Origin: an uncultured Rhodanobacteraceae bacterium
Lineage (GTDB): Bacteria; Pseudomonadota; Gammaproteobacteria; Xanthomonadales; Rhodanobacteraceae
Direction: 5' to 3'
Assembly: GCA_913053815.1 (NCBI GenBank)
Contig: CAJXGK010000155.1
Span: 1 to 5,463, forward strand
Length of the DNA stretch: 5,463 bases
The position numbers and the translations under genes were made by a program. Under the pieces are notes generated by a model. It saw only the letters and a program-made list of their open reading frames with translations, did no database searches and was not told the DNA's origin. This document shows, piece after piece, positions 1 to 5,463 of the stretch. How positions within the stretch are numbered: position 1 is the stretch's first letter; each line of letters begins with the position of its first letter.

Positions 1-257
<257 letters not shown>

Positions 258-330
258 ATAACCCCAAATAGCCTTACCTCAACGGTACCGGCTTATGAGA
301 GCACGACCTTGTCACTCCCAAGACCCCATG

Positions 331-356
331 TAGGCCCGCGCCCACGGCGCGGCCTA
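331..356 (+). other. GC-rich hairpin in the 23S-5S spacer
   Basis: TAGGCC at 331-336 pairs with GGCCTA at 351-356. Beyond a bulged C at 337 the stem continues with GCGC (338-341) against GCGC (347-350), giving about 10 pairs around a five-base loop. GTTTTCC follows at 361-367, immediately at the 5S start. It lies inside the rRNA transcript, so it is more likely a precursor-processing stem or a weak attenuator overridden by rRNA antitermination than a true end of transcription. The pairing is seen directly; the role is inferred. Confidence 0.45.
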
Positions 357-364
357 CCCCGTTT

Positions 365-482
365 TCCTTGGCGGCCATAGCGGTGTGGTCCCACCCGATC
401 CCATTCCGAACTCGGCAGTGAAACGCACCCGCGCCGATGGTAGTGTGGCAGTCGCCATGCGAGAGTAGGTCACTGCCAAGGA
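365..482 (+). rRNA. rrf: 5S ribosomal RNA
   Basis: This is a complete 5S rRNA gene of about 118 bases, the usual bacterial length. The conserved core CCCACCCGATCCCATTCCGA lies at 391-410, followed by ACTCGGCAGTGAAACGC. The two ends form helix I: TCCTTGGCGG at 365-374 pairs with CTGCCAAGGA at 473-482. The AGTGTGGCAGT and GCGAGAGTAGGTCACTGCCA blocks near 442-478 are also typical. It lies about 107 bases after the 23S end in the same orientation, as expected for the end of an rrn operon. The mature ends could differ by one to three bases. Confidence 0.97.
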
Positions 483-490
483 TTGTTCTA

Positions 491-522
491 CCACGCCCTG
501 ATCGGTCACGCTCAGGGCGTGG
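491..522 (+). terminator. probable rrn operon terminator hairpin
   Basis: CCACGCCCTGA (491-501) is perfectly complementary to TCAGGGCGTGG (512-522), an 11-bp GC-rich stem with a 10-base loop, nine bases after the 5S end. Position and strength fit the terminator of the rrn operon. The bases after it (CCTTGCCCGG) do not form a U-tract, so it may be a weak intrinsic terminator, may need a factor, or may be only an RNA 3'-end stabiliser. The stem is seen directly; termination is inferred. Confidence 0.55.
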
Positions 523-557
523 CCTTGCCCGGCGATCCCTGATCGGCCCGTTAACCG

Positions 558-585
558 CAGGGGTGACAAAAAACTCACCCCCCTG
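558..585. repeat. inverted repeat with an A-rich loop upstream of lipB
   Basis: CAGGGGTGA (558-566) pairs with TCACCCCCCTG (575-585), allowing two unpaired C bases on the right arm; the loop CAAAAAAC contains six A. The stem is about nine pairs. No T-run follows on either strand, so it is not a standard terminator. It could act in the leader of a lipB transcript, be a second barrier after the rrn operon, or bind a protein. The function is unknown. Confidence 0.4.
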
Positions 586-738
586 ACCGCCCTTCTCTCC
601 ATTGCAGGCGTGCCCCAAAGAGGGCGCGGTGATTGGATGCCTGCTTGCTACGTTTCACTTATCGTGCTGGCGATATGTCCAACAACCAGAGTACACTTAA
701 AGTTTGCTGCGTTTCGCCAGCGGCGGTTTGACGTTTCG

Positions 739-1416
739 ATGCCATCCACCCATCCCCTGTTGATTCGTTCTCTTGGCCGGCAAGCTTATTTACCGGTTTG
801 GGCCGCCATGCGTGCGTTTACCGACACACGGGATTCTGAAACCACCGATGAACTGTGGGTGTTGGAACACGATCCGGTTTTCACGCTGGGTCAAGCGGGC
901 CAATGGGAACATGTGTTGGCTCCCGGCAATATTCCTGTTATCCCCGTTGATCGAGGTGGTCAAGTGACCTATCACGGCCCCGGCCAACTTGTTGTTTATC
1001 CCCTTTTTGATTTGCGTCGCTTGCATGTGGGAGTTCGCGATCTTGTGCAAGGTATTGAGCAAGCCATTATTGATGCGCTGGCTCGATGGCAGATTAGGGG
1101 GCAGCGCCGCAAAGCAGCACCAGGTGTTTATGTAAATCAGGAAAAGATCGCCGCTTTGGGCTTAAGAATTCGTCGTGGCTGTAGTTTTCATGGTCTGGCC
1201 TTCAATGTATGCATGGATCTGGAACCCTTCCATCGCATCAACCCCTGTGGGTATCGTGGCCTAGAGGTTACTCAACTCAGCGCACTGGGAGGCCCCGCTG
1301 ATCTCGACATTGTCGCCGATGTTCTGGTCGATAGGTTATGTCATCAGTTCAGACTGTGGGTTACGGACTCAGTAAACAGTCTCTCCGTACCGACCGCGGA
1401 ATTGAACGCCGCATGA
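739..1416 (+). CDS. lipB: octanoyl-[ACP]:protein N-octanoyltransferase LipB
   Basis: LipB is a cytoplasmic enzyme that moves the octanoyl group from acyl carrier protein to the target lysine of lipoyl domains (2-oxoacid dehydrogenase E2 and glycine cleavage H protein), the first step of endogenous lipoate synthesis. The product is 225 residues, close to the usual 210-220. The family signature [18 protein letters not shown] spans residues 72-89. The catalytic pair is present: Lys136 in [10 protein letters not shown] and Cys170 in INPCGYRG, equivalent to Lys135 and Cys169 of E. coli. HGLAFNV (151-157) is also typical. The frame is open further upstream to a GTG at 610, but homology begins at the ATG at 739, which has only a weak GGCGG-like ribosome site about 12 bases before it. 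It lies about 256 bases after a 5S gene. lipA, often adjacent, is absent from the window. Confidence 0.96.
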   Translation: MPSTHPLLIRSLGRQAYLPVWAAMRAFTDTRDSETTDELWVLEHDPVFTLGQAGQWEHVLAPGNIPVIPVDRGGQVTYHGPGQLVVYPLFDLRRLHVGVRDLVQGIEQAIIDALARWQIRGQRRKAAPGVYVNQEKIAALGLRIRRGCSFHGLAFNVCMDLEPFHRINPCGYRGLEVTQLSALGGPADLDIVADVLVDRLCHQFRLWVTDSVNSLSVPTAELNAA

Positions 1417-1598
1417 ATCCAGTTTCAGAGACGTCGCAAACCATCGGTCTTGCAAAGCGGGCCTCCGGCAGACATGCCGACATTCGGGCCGTGTTTGCGA
1501 TGACGTCCAGACCTTTGTGCCGGCCGGCCTTGGATTACACAGAAAATTTTCGCAGGGCAGTGGTGGGTATTGCCTGGGGCGTTTTGGTATGGGGATGA
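1413..1598 (+). CDS. hypothetical 61-residue ORF overlapping the lipB stop
   Basis: The ATG at 1413 overlaps the lipB stop in an ATGA arrangement, the geometry of translationally coupled genes. The reading frame runs 61 codons to a stop at 1598. I do not recognise the product. Its first 48 residues are polar and rich in Arg and Ser; the last 13 ([13 protein letters not shown]) are hydrophobic and preceded by two arginines. A weak GCGGA lies about 12 bases upstream. There is no homology signal I can name, and an open frame of this length can arise by chance in DNA of this composition. It is listed as possible, not established. Confidence 0.25.
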   Translation: MNPVSETSQTIGLAKRASGRHADIRAVFAMTSRPLCRPALDYTENFRRAVVGIAWGVLVWG

Positions 1599-1710
1599 AA
1601 GAAATGGCTACGTGTTTTCGCCATATTACTTCCTACCCGTTGGTTCGTTCTTCTTATCACGCGGATGCCCAAGCGCAGTCCGCCGTTTATGTCAAGGTTG
1701 GTTAAATCGT
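1417..1710 (+). other. lipB-prc intergenic region
   Basis: This stretch of about 294 bases contains no recognisable gene. It holds the doubtful 61-codon ORF and a short stem (CGGCA 1466-1470 with TGCCG 1475-1479). The prc frame is open upstream to a TTG at 1570, but the 47 residues that would be added do not look like part of Prc and would bury the signal peptide. The region must carry the prc promoter if prc is independently transcribed; I found no convincing -35/-10 pair. No terminator is visible after lipB. Confidence 0.5.
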
Positions 1711-3993
1711 ATGGGTTCTATGAATAAAGTTTTCCTGGCGCTGGGCTTTTTGCTGCTGGCACCCTTGGCACAGGCAGACGGTGCGCAACAGGCCAAACAA
1801 GTCACCCCGGCGGTCATTCCTACGCTTAGCTGTGCCCTGCCTAGTCGGGTCGCACAGGGTGAATTCGCCAAGAGGCCCTTACACCCTACCCATGTCCAGA
1901 CCAAGGTCTCGGGATTGGCCGCGTCCTATTTCACCCAGTCTGCCTATGAAGCTCTGCCGCTTGATGGGACGATGAGTCAACGTATCTTTACTAGTTATTT
2001 GAAAGCGCTGGATCCCGACCACGTATTTTTCACTGCCGGGGACATTGCTTCGTTCCAACCGGTTATTTCGCGGTTGCCCAACGACATCTGGAGCGGTCAG
2101 TTGCAGGACCCATTTGCAATGTTTACGGTATATGAAAAGCGTGTCAAGGAGCGTATCGCCTATGCCAAGGGATTAGTCAAGCAAGGAGCTTTCAACTTCA
2201 AACTCAAGGAAAGCCTGGACGTTGATCGGTCCAAGACCCTCTGGGCCGCCAATGTAACGGTGCTCGATCAGTTATGGCGCAAGCGGGTCAAAAATGATTG
2301 GCTGCGTCTCAAACTTGCCGGCAAGAATGTCAAAGACATTCAGAAGGTCCTGGATACCCGTTACAACAATTATCTCAATACGACGCGGGAGATCGATAGC
2401 GAAGACGTGTTTTCAACATTCATGAACGCCTATGCGAGATCGAATGATCCCCATAGCAATTATTTTGGACCTCGAGCTAGCGAAAATTTCAATATTGCGA
2501 TGAAACTTTCTCTGGATGGAATTGGTGCAGAGCTGCAACGTCGTGATGAGTACACGATTATTCGACGGATCATTCCCGGGAGCCCTGCGTCCCGGTCAAC
2601 ACTACGTGCGGGTGATCGCATCACCGCTGTAGCACAAGGTCAGAGTTGTAAGTGGGTGGACGTAGTCGGCTGGCGCATCGATGATGTGGTAGCGCTTATC
2701 CGTGGCAAGAAAAACACCATAGTCCGGCTGCAGGTTTTACCTGCTGATGCGGGCGTTGCGGCAAAGCATGAATCGATCACAATTATTCGTAAGAAAATCA
2801 CTATAGAGGATCAGGCCGCGAAGAAAAAGCTTATTTCTATTTATGAACATGGCCACCTGATTCGCATTGGAGTGATTGATCTACCCGCCTTTTATGAGAA
2901 TTTCGCAGCGCGAGGAAGAGGGGACCCTAATTATCGTAGCGCGACCCGCGATGTAGCGAAATTACTTACTGAACTGAAAGAGGAAAAGGTTGACGGGATC
3001 ATCATTGACTTGCGCAATAATGGAGGGGGGTCACTGAGTGAAGCTATCGAATTGTCAGGGCTGTTCATTGGCAAGGGTCCGGTGGTACAAGTGCGTAACA
3101 ACAGGGGCCAAATCGAGGTAGAGAATAGTGATGAAACACGGGTCTGGAATGGCCCCATGGCGGTCATGGTGAATCGCAGTTCAGCCTCAGCCTCGGAGAT
3201 CTTTACTGCCGCAATGCAGGATTATGGTCGGGCGCTGATCATTGGTCACAATACCTATGGGAAAGGTACGGTACAGACGCTGATTAACCTGAATCGACTT
3301 GCCAGTCCACCTAGCGGCAAATATGGCGAATTAAAAATGACTATTGCTGAGTTTTTTCGAGTCGATGGGGGCTCAACCCAGCTCCGCGGGGTGCAGCCGG
3401 ATATCATCTTCCCAGAAACAATCAACCCCAAGGATTTTGGAGAATCAAGTAATTCTTATGCCTTGCCTTGGAGTCATATTCCACCAGCCCATTACACTAA
3501 AGTAGCTAATTTGACCTCTCTGCTGCCGATCCTGCGTCATGAACATGAGCAACATATTGCTCACAATCCTTCCTGGCAGCTGATGCTTAAGGAACTAGCG
3601 AGCGTACGCAAGTTGCAGAGTGAAACCTCGATTTCACTGAACTATACAATCCGGGATCAGGAGCGTAAGGCCTTTGAGAAGCGGCAAACCGCATTCAAGG
3701 CTGAAGAAAAGAAGATTAAGGCGGCCACAGCACGTCTCAATGATAAGCAATCCACCGTAAGCAAGGTTAAAATACGGCAAAATAATCACCACAAGGCTGA
3801 TGATGGCCTGTTACCTGCTGAGCGTAGTGTGTCGGAGAATCTGGCCCAGCAGCGGCGGCAAGATCAGCGTCCCGATGAAATGTTGCAAGAAGCCGCCTAT
3901 ATTCTGACCAACGAGATTGAATTGCTGCGCAAAAATCCCAAGCTTGCTGCGGCAGCATTGCCCCCCGGTGGAATCAAAACCCTCACAGATTGA
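1711..3993 (+). CDS. prc: periplasmic C-terminal-processing (tail-specific) protease Prc
   Basis: Prc/Tsp is an S41-family serine protease of the periplasm that degrades or trims proteins from their C-termini. In E. coli it processes FtsI and, with the adaptor NlpI, degrades the peptidoglycan hydrolase MepS. The product is 760 residues. Residues 1-22 form a signal peptide (MNKVFLALGFLLLAPLAQA) with an AQA cleavage site. The order is then an N-terminal helical domain (about 60-260), a PDZ domain (about 265-345), the S41 core (about 365-570) and the C-terminal DUF3340-type region (about 585-740). The catalytic residues fit E. coli Ser430, Asp441, Lys455 and Gln459: Ser493 in SASASEIF, Asp504 in AMQDYGRA, Lys518 in YGKGTVQ and Gln522. 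IIDLRNNGGGSL (431-442) is also diagnostic. It is longer than E. coli Prc (682), partly through a charged Lys/Glu/Gln-rich stretch near 648-722. The ATG at 1711 was chosen because AAGG lies 13 bases upstream; the ATG at 1720 is equally possible. Confidence 0.95.
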   Translation: MGSMNKVFLALGFLLLAPLAQADGAQQAKQVTPAVIPTLSCALPSRVAQGEFAKRPLHPTHVQTKVSGLAASYFTQSAYEALPLDGTMSQRIFTSYLKALDPDHVFFTAGDIASFQPVISRLPNDIWSGQLQDPFAMFTVYEKRVKERIAYAKGLVKQGAFNFKLKESLDVDRSKTLWAANVTVLDQLWRKRVKNDWLRLKLAGKNVKDIQKVLDTRYNNYLNTTREIDSEDVFSTFMNAYARSNDPHSNYFGPRASENFNIAMKLSLDGIGAELQRRDEYTIIRRIIPGSPASRSTLRAGDRITAVAQGQSCKWVDVVGWRIDDVVALIRGKKNTIVRLQVLPADAGVAAKHESITIIRKKITIEDQAAKKKLISIYEHGHLIRIGVIDLPAFYENFAARGRGDPNYRSATRDVAKLLTELKEEKVDGIIIDLRNNGGGSLSEAIELSGLFIGKGPVVQVRNNRGQIEVENSDETRVWNGPMAVMVNRSSASASEIFTAAMQDYGRALIIGHNTYGKGTVQTLINLNRLASPPSGKYGELKMTIAEFFRVDGGSTQLRGVQPDIIFPETINPKDFGESSNSYALPWSHIPPAHYTKVANLTSLLPILRHEHEQHIAHNPSWQLMLKELASVRKLQSETSISLNYTIRDQERKAFEKRQTAFKAEEKKIKAATARLNDKQSTVSKVKIRQNNHHKADDGLLPAERSVSENLAQQRRQDQRPDEMLQEAAYILTNEIELLRKNPKLAAAALPPGGIKTLTD

Positions 3994-4154
3994 TGAATAC
4001 ATCGGAAAATCGTGGTGTTGAGTTAGGCTGCCGAGAGCTTCGGACCGATCTTGACGGCCCATCAACCGGATTCGTGGGGTACGGAGTCCATGGCAACGCG
4101 GCAATCGGAGTCGTACAGAAGATTTCCGAGTTGCCCCGATCGATCAAGGAGTGA
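3993..4154 (+). CDS. hypothetical 53-residue ORF overlapping the prc stop
   Basis: The last base of the prc stop codon is the first base of an ATG (TGATG), followed by 53 open codons to TGA at 4152-4154. The frame fills the gap between the convergent genes prc and rpiA and overlaps the 3' end of rpiA by 11 bases. The predicted peptide starts [12 protein letters not shown], has a Gly/Val-rich middle ([16 protein letters not shown], residues 27-42) and ends ELPRSIKE. I recognise no family. It has no signal peptide, no membrane segment and no clear ribosome site, so expression would depend on coupling to prc. Chance is a real alternative at this length. Confidence 0.25.
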   Translation: MNTSENRGVELGCRELRTDLDGPSTGFVGYGVHGNAAIGVVQKISELPRSIKE

Positions 4155-4794
4155 CTGCGGTACCGCCGACAATAATCAGATCGGCGCGACGCCGTGCAAA
4201 CAGCCCGACACTTACGACCCCGGGGATCTGATTGATACGATTTTCCAGATCCTTGGGTTCACGAATGCGCAGACCATGTAGATCGAGGATCCAGTTACCA
4301 TTATCAGTGGTGAATCCATCGCGCCATACCGGTTGTCCACCCAGTCCGACCAGTTGTCGTGCCACCATGCTGCGGGCCATTGGAATCACCTCTACCGGCA
4401 TGGGAAAGCGACCCAGTATGTCGACGCGTTTGCTGTCATCAATGACACAAACAAAGGTTTGCGCCGTCTCAGCAATGATCTTCTCACGGGTCAGTGCCCC
4501 GCCTCCGCCTTTGATCAGGCACCGGGATGGGTCGCACTCGTCGGCACCGTCCACATAGAGGGGGATGGGCCCGACTGCATTCAGGTCGAGCACAGGGATG
4601 CCGGCGGCTCGCAGCCGGGCCGTACTTTGCTCCGAACTGGAAACGGCACCTTCAATTTTTGAGCGTAGGCCGGCTAATCCATCTATGAAATAGCGGATCG
4701 TCGATCCGGTTCCTACGCCGACGACCATACCATCCTCAACGTGAGCCAGTGCTGCTTCGGCAGCCTGTCGTTTTTGCGCTTCGGCAGTGTGCAT
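4144..4794 (-). CDS. rpiA: ribose-5-phosphate isomerase A
   Basis: RpiA interconverts ribose 5-phosphate and ribulose 5-phosphate in the non-oxidative pentose phosphate pathway, in the cytoplasm. The product is 216 residues, close to the 219 of E. coli RpiA, and covers the whole family. Visible motifs are the phosphate-binding [13 protein letters not shown] (26-38), SSSEQS (52-57), YVDGADE (80-86), [13 protein letters not shown] (94-106), [10 protein letters not shown] (133-142), TDNGNWILD (163-171) and GVVSVGLFA (192-200). The catalytic and substrate residues Asp82, Asp85, Lys95, Glu104 and Lys122 correspond to E. coli Asp81, Asp84, Lys94, Glu103 and Lys121. The start is supported by a Shine-Dalgarno seven bases upstream. 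It follows the EVE gene by 23 bases and is probably co-transcribed with it. It converges on prc; I see no convincing terminator in the gap. Confidence 0.97.
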   Translation of the reverse strand: MHTAEAQKRQAAEAALAHVEDGMVVGVGTGSTIRYFIDGLAGLRSKIEGAVSSSEQSTARLRAAGIPVLDLNAVGPIPLYVDGADECDPSRCLIKGGGGALTREKIIAETAQTFVCVIDDSKRVDILGRFPMPVEVIPMARSMVARQLVGLGGQPVWRDGFTTDNGNWILDLHGLRIREPKDLENRINQIPGVVSVGLFARRRADLIIVGGTAVTP

Positions 4795-4801
4795 GGTGAT
4801 G

Positions 4802-4807
4802 TCCTTT
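4802..4807 (-). promoter_or_regulatory. ribosome binding site of rpiA
   Basis: AAAGGA on the minus strand, seven bases before the rpiA ATG, is the best Shine-Dalgarno in the window and fixes the rpiA start at 4794. Confidence 0.75.
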
Positions 4808-4817
4808 GGAGAGGGGC

Positions 4818-5270
4818 TTATTCAAGCCCAAGAATGTGCAACCATTGCGCCCTACTTACGGGCATGACAGAGAGCCGATTGCCACGACGGGTCAGGGTGA
4901 AGTTACCTAGTTTGGAATCGTTTCTCAATTCTGACAAGGTGATGATACGCTTGAGTTTGCGGACAAAACTAACGTTTATCAAGTACCAACGGGGCGCCTC
5001 AAGCAGACTTTTCGGATCGTAATGTGAGTTATTGGGATCGAACTGAGTCGGATCGGGGTAAGAGGTACTGACGACCTCGGCCAGGCCCACCACGCCGGGG
5101 ATGGGGCAGTTGGAATGGTAGAACAGGATACCATCACCGATGGCCATCACGTCGCGCAGGAAATTGCGAGCCTGGTAGTTTCGAACCCCATCCCAGGGTT
5201 CAATCTTGTTACGAGCTAGGTCGGTGATAGAAAAGGCTTGTGGTTCAGATTTCATCAACCAGTAGTGCAT
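4818..5270 (-). CDS. EVE-domain protein (THYN1-like)
   Basis: This 150-residue protein is a single EVE domain, a PUA-related fold thought to bind modified nucleic acid, as shown for human THYN1, which recognises modified cytosines. It is presumably cytoplasmic; no enzymatic activity is known for the family. Diagnostic stretches are [16 protein letters not shown] (3-18), [21 protein letters not shown] (26-46, with the aromatic and Arg residues typical of the family), ILFYHSNC (48-55), [11 protein letters not shown] (58-68) and the C-terminal [14 protein letters not shown] (126-139). The open frame extends 41 residues upstream into the fau coding region, but the family begins at [10 protein letters not shown], so the ATG at 5268-5270 is used. 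The start is seven bases after the fau stop with only a weak GAG ribosome site, suggesting coupling to fau. The bacterial substrate is unknown. Confidence 0.93.
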   Translation of the reverse strand: MHYWLMKSEPQAFSITDLARNKIEPWDGVRNYQARNFLRDVMAIGDGILFYHSNCPIPGVVGLAEVVSTSYPDPTQFDPNNSHYDPKSLLEAPRWYLINVSFVRKLKRIITLSELRNDSKLGNFTLTRRGNRLSVMPVSRAQWLHILGLE

Positions 5271-5277
5271 GGTCGTC

Positions 5278-5463
5278 TCAGACTGAGCATTCGATACATT
5301 CGCAATCAGTAAGGATGTAATCGAGCGCAACATCCCAACTGTTCCGGTGCAGGGCTGGGTGGGCAGATTCAACTTCCTGGAAGGCATAGCCAATCCCGAC
5401 CAAAAGGGGCTTTGCAGGGCCGCAACGCTGCTTGAGGAAGTCGAAACTTGAATCGTAATAACC
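5278..5463 (-). CDS. fau: 5-formyltetrahydrofolate cyclo-ligase, C-terminal part (partial)
   Basis: The last 61 codons and the TGA stop (5278-5280) of a gene whose start lies beyond the window end. The enzyme (YgfA/Fau, 5-FCL; methenyltetrahydrofolate synthetase) converts 5-formyl-tetrahydrofolate to 5,10-methenyl-tetrahydrofolate using ATP. The visible peptide begins with GYYD, the end of the conserved GGGYYD phosphate-binding motif, followed by FLKQRCGPAKPLLVGIGYAF (about 9-28) and SWDVALDYILTD (42-53), all characteristic of the family C-terminus. Being in frame right up to the edge, it is cut by the window rather than broken. It is the first visible gene of the fau-EVE-rpiA run. In Enterobacteria the 6S RNA gene precedes fau; that position lies outside this window. 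Confidence 0.92.
   Translation of the reverse strand, partial: GYYDSSFDFLKQRCGPAKPLLVGIGYAFQEVESAHPALHRNSWDVALDYILTDCECIECSV

Larger units (their letters stand above)
483..738 (+). other. spacer between 5S rRNA and lipB
   Basis: This stretch of about 256 bases carries no tRNA and no convincing gene. The lipB reading frame is open upstream to a GTG at 610, but the residues before 739 do not resemble LipB. It holds the strong hairpin at 491-522, a second hairpin at 558-585, and a 10-base direct repeat, CCCTGATCGG, at 496-505 and 537-546. A separate lipB promoter must lie here if lipB is not read from the rrn operon. The only -10-like element I noticed is TACACT at 692-697, without a good -35 partner. 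Confidence 0.6.

Noticed and set aside
274..618. Minus-strand open frames over the 5S gene and its flanks
   Set aside because: They run antisense through a structured rRNA gene, show no recognisable protein and are explained by base composition.
669..697. Possible lipB promoter with -10 TACACT at 692-697
   Set aside because: No acceptable -35 hexamer lies 16-18 bases upstream, so I do not annotate it as a promoter.
610..738. N-terminal extension of LipB from a GTG codon
   Set aside because: The extra 43 residues do not resemble LipB, and the family N-terminus begins right after the ATG at 739.
1519..1528. Palindrome GCCGGCCGGC
   Set aside because: A short GC palindrome of this kind is expected by chance and has no second copy or spacing suggesting an operator.
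1570..1710. N-terminal extension of Prc from a TTG codon
   Set aside because: It would put 47 unrelated residues before a clear signal peptide that begins at the ATG at 1711 or 1720.
4031..4043. Small hairpin CCGA/TCGG between prc and rpiA
   Set aside because: The stem is only four pairs with no T-run on either strand, too weak to call a terminator.
4232..4662. Plus-strand frames of about 108 codons opposite rpiA
   Set aside because: They are shadows of rpiA, whose own frame has full family motifs and catalytic residues.
5271..5393. Upstream extension of the EVE gene
   Set aside because: The added residues overlap the fau coding sequence in another frame and are not part of the EVE family; the ATG at 5270 fits the family start.

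Overview
The window is ordinary chromosomal housekeeping DNA from what looks like a gammaproteobacterium, or a close beta/gamma relative. The evidence is the 23S and 5S rRNA sequence, a Prc/Tsp-type periplasmic protease with the full proteobacterial domain order, and the cluster 5-formyltetrahydrofolate cyclo-ligase / EVE-domain protein / rpiA. That cluster resembles the fau (ygfA)-rpiA neighbourhood of Enterobacteria. The genus cannot be fixed from the sequence.

Layout. Bases 1 to about 257 are the 3' end of a 23S rRNA gene, beginning just before the sarcin-ricin loop. After a spacer of about 107 bases with a GC-rich hairpin comes a complete 5S rRNA (about 365-482), so this is the distal end of an rrn operon. 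A perfect 11-bp GC-rich hairpin follows and probably ends the rRNA transcript, although no U-tract follows it. No tRNA is visible after the 5S.

On the plus strand come lipB (739-1416, octanoyltransferase of lipoate synthesis) and prc (about 1711-3993, periplasmic C-terminal-processing protease). About 294 bases without a recognisable gene lie between them. That gap holds a 61-codon ORF whose ATG overlaps the lipB stop; lipA, the frequent partner of lipB, is not there.

On the minus strand, convergent with prc, three genes run in the order fau (C-terminal 61 residues only, cut by the window end), an EVE-domain gene (7-nt gap), and rpiA (23-nt gap with a good Shine-Dalgarno). The tight spacing suggests one operon. 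A 53-codon ORF starts on the prc stop codon (TGATG), fills the convergent gap and overlaps the end of rpiA by 11 bases; whether it is expressed is unknown.

The genes do not form a single pathway. LipB acts in cofactor attachment, Prc in envelope proteolysis, RpiA in the pentose phosphate pathway and Fau in folate metabolism, while the EVE protein is a predicted reader of modified nucleic acid. I found no mobile element, CRISPR array, phage gene or clear new system. The two small overlapping ORFs and the weakly insulated rrn/lipB junction are the main points worth checking.
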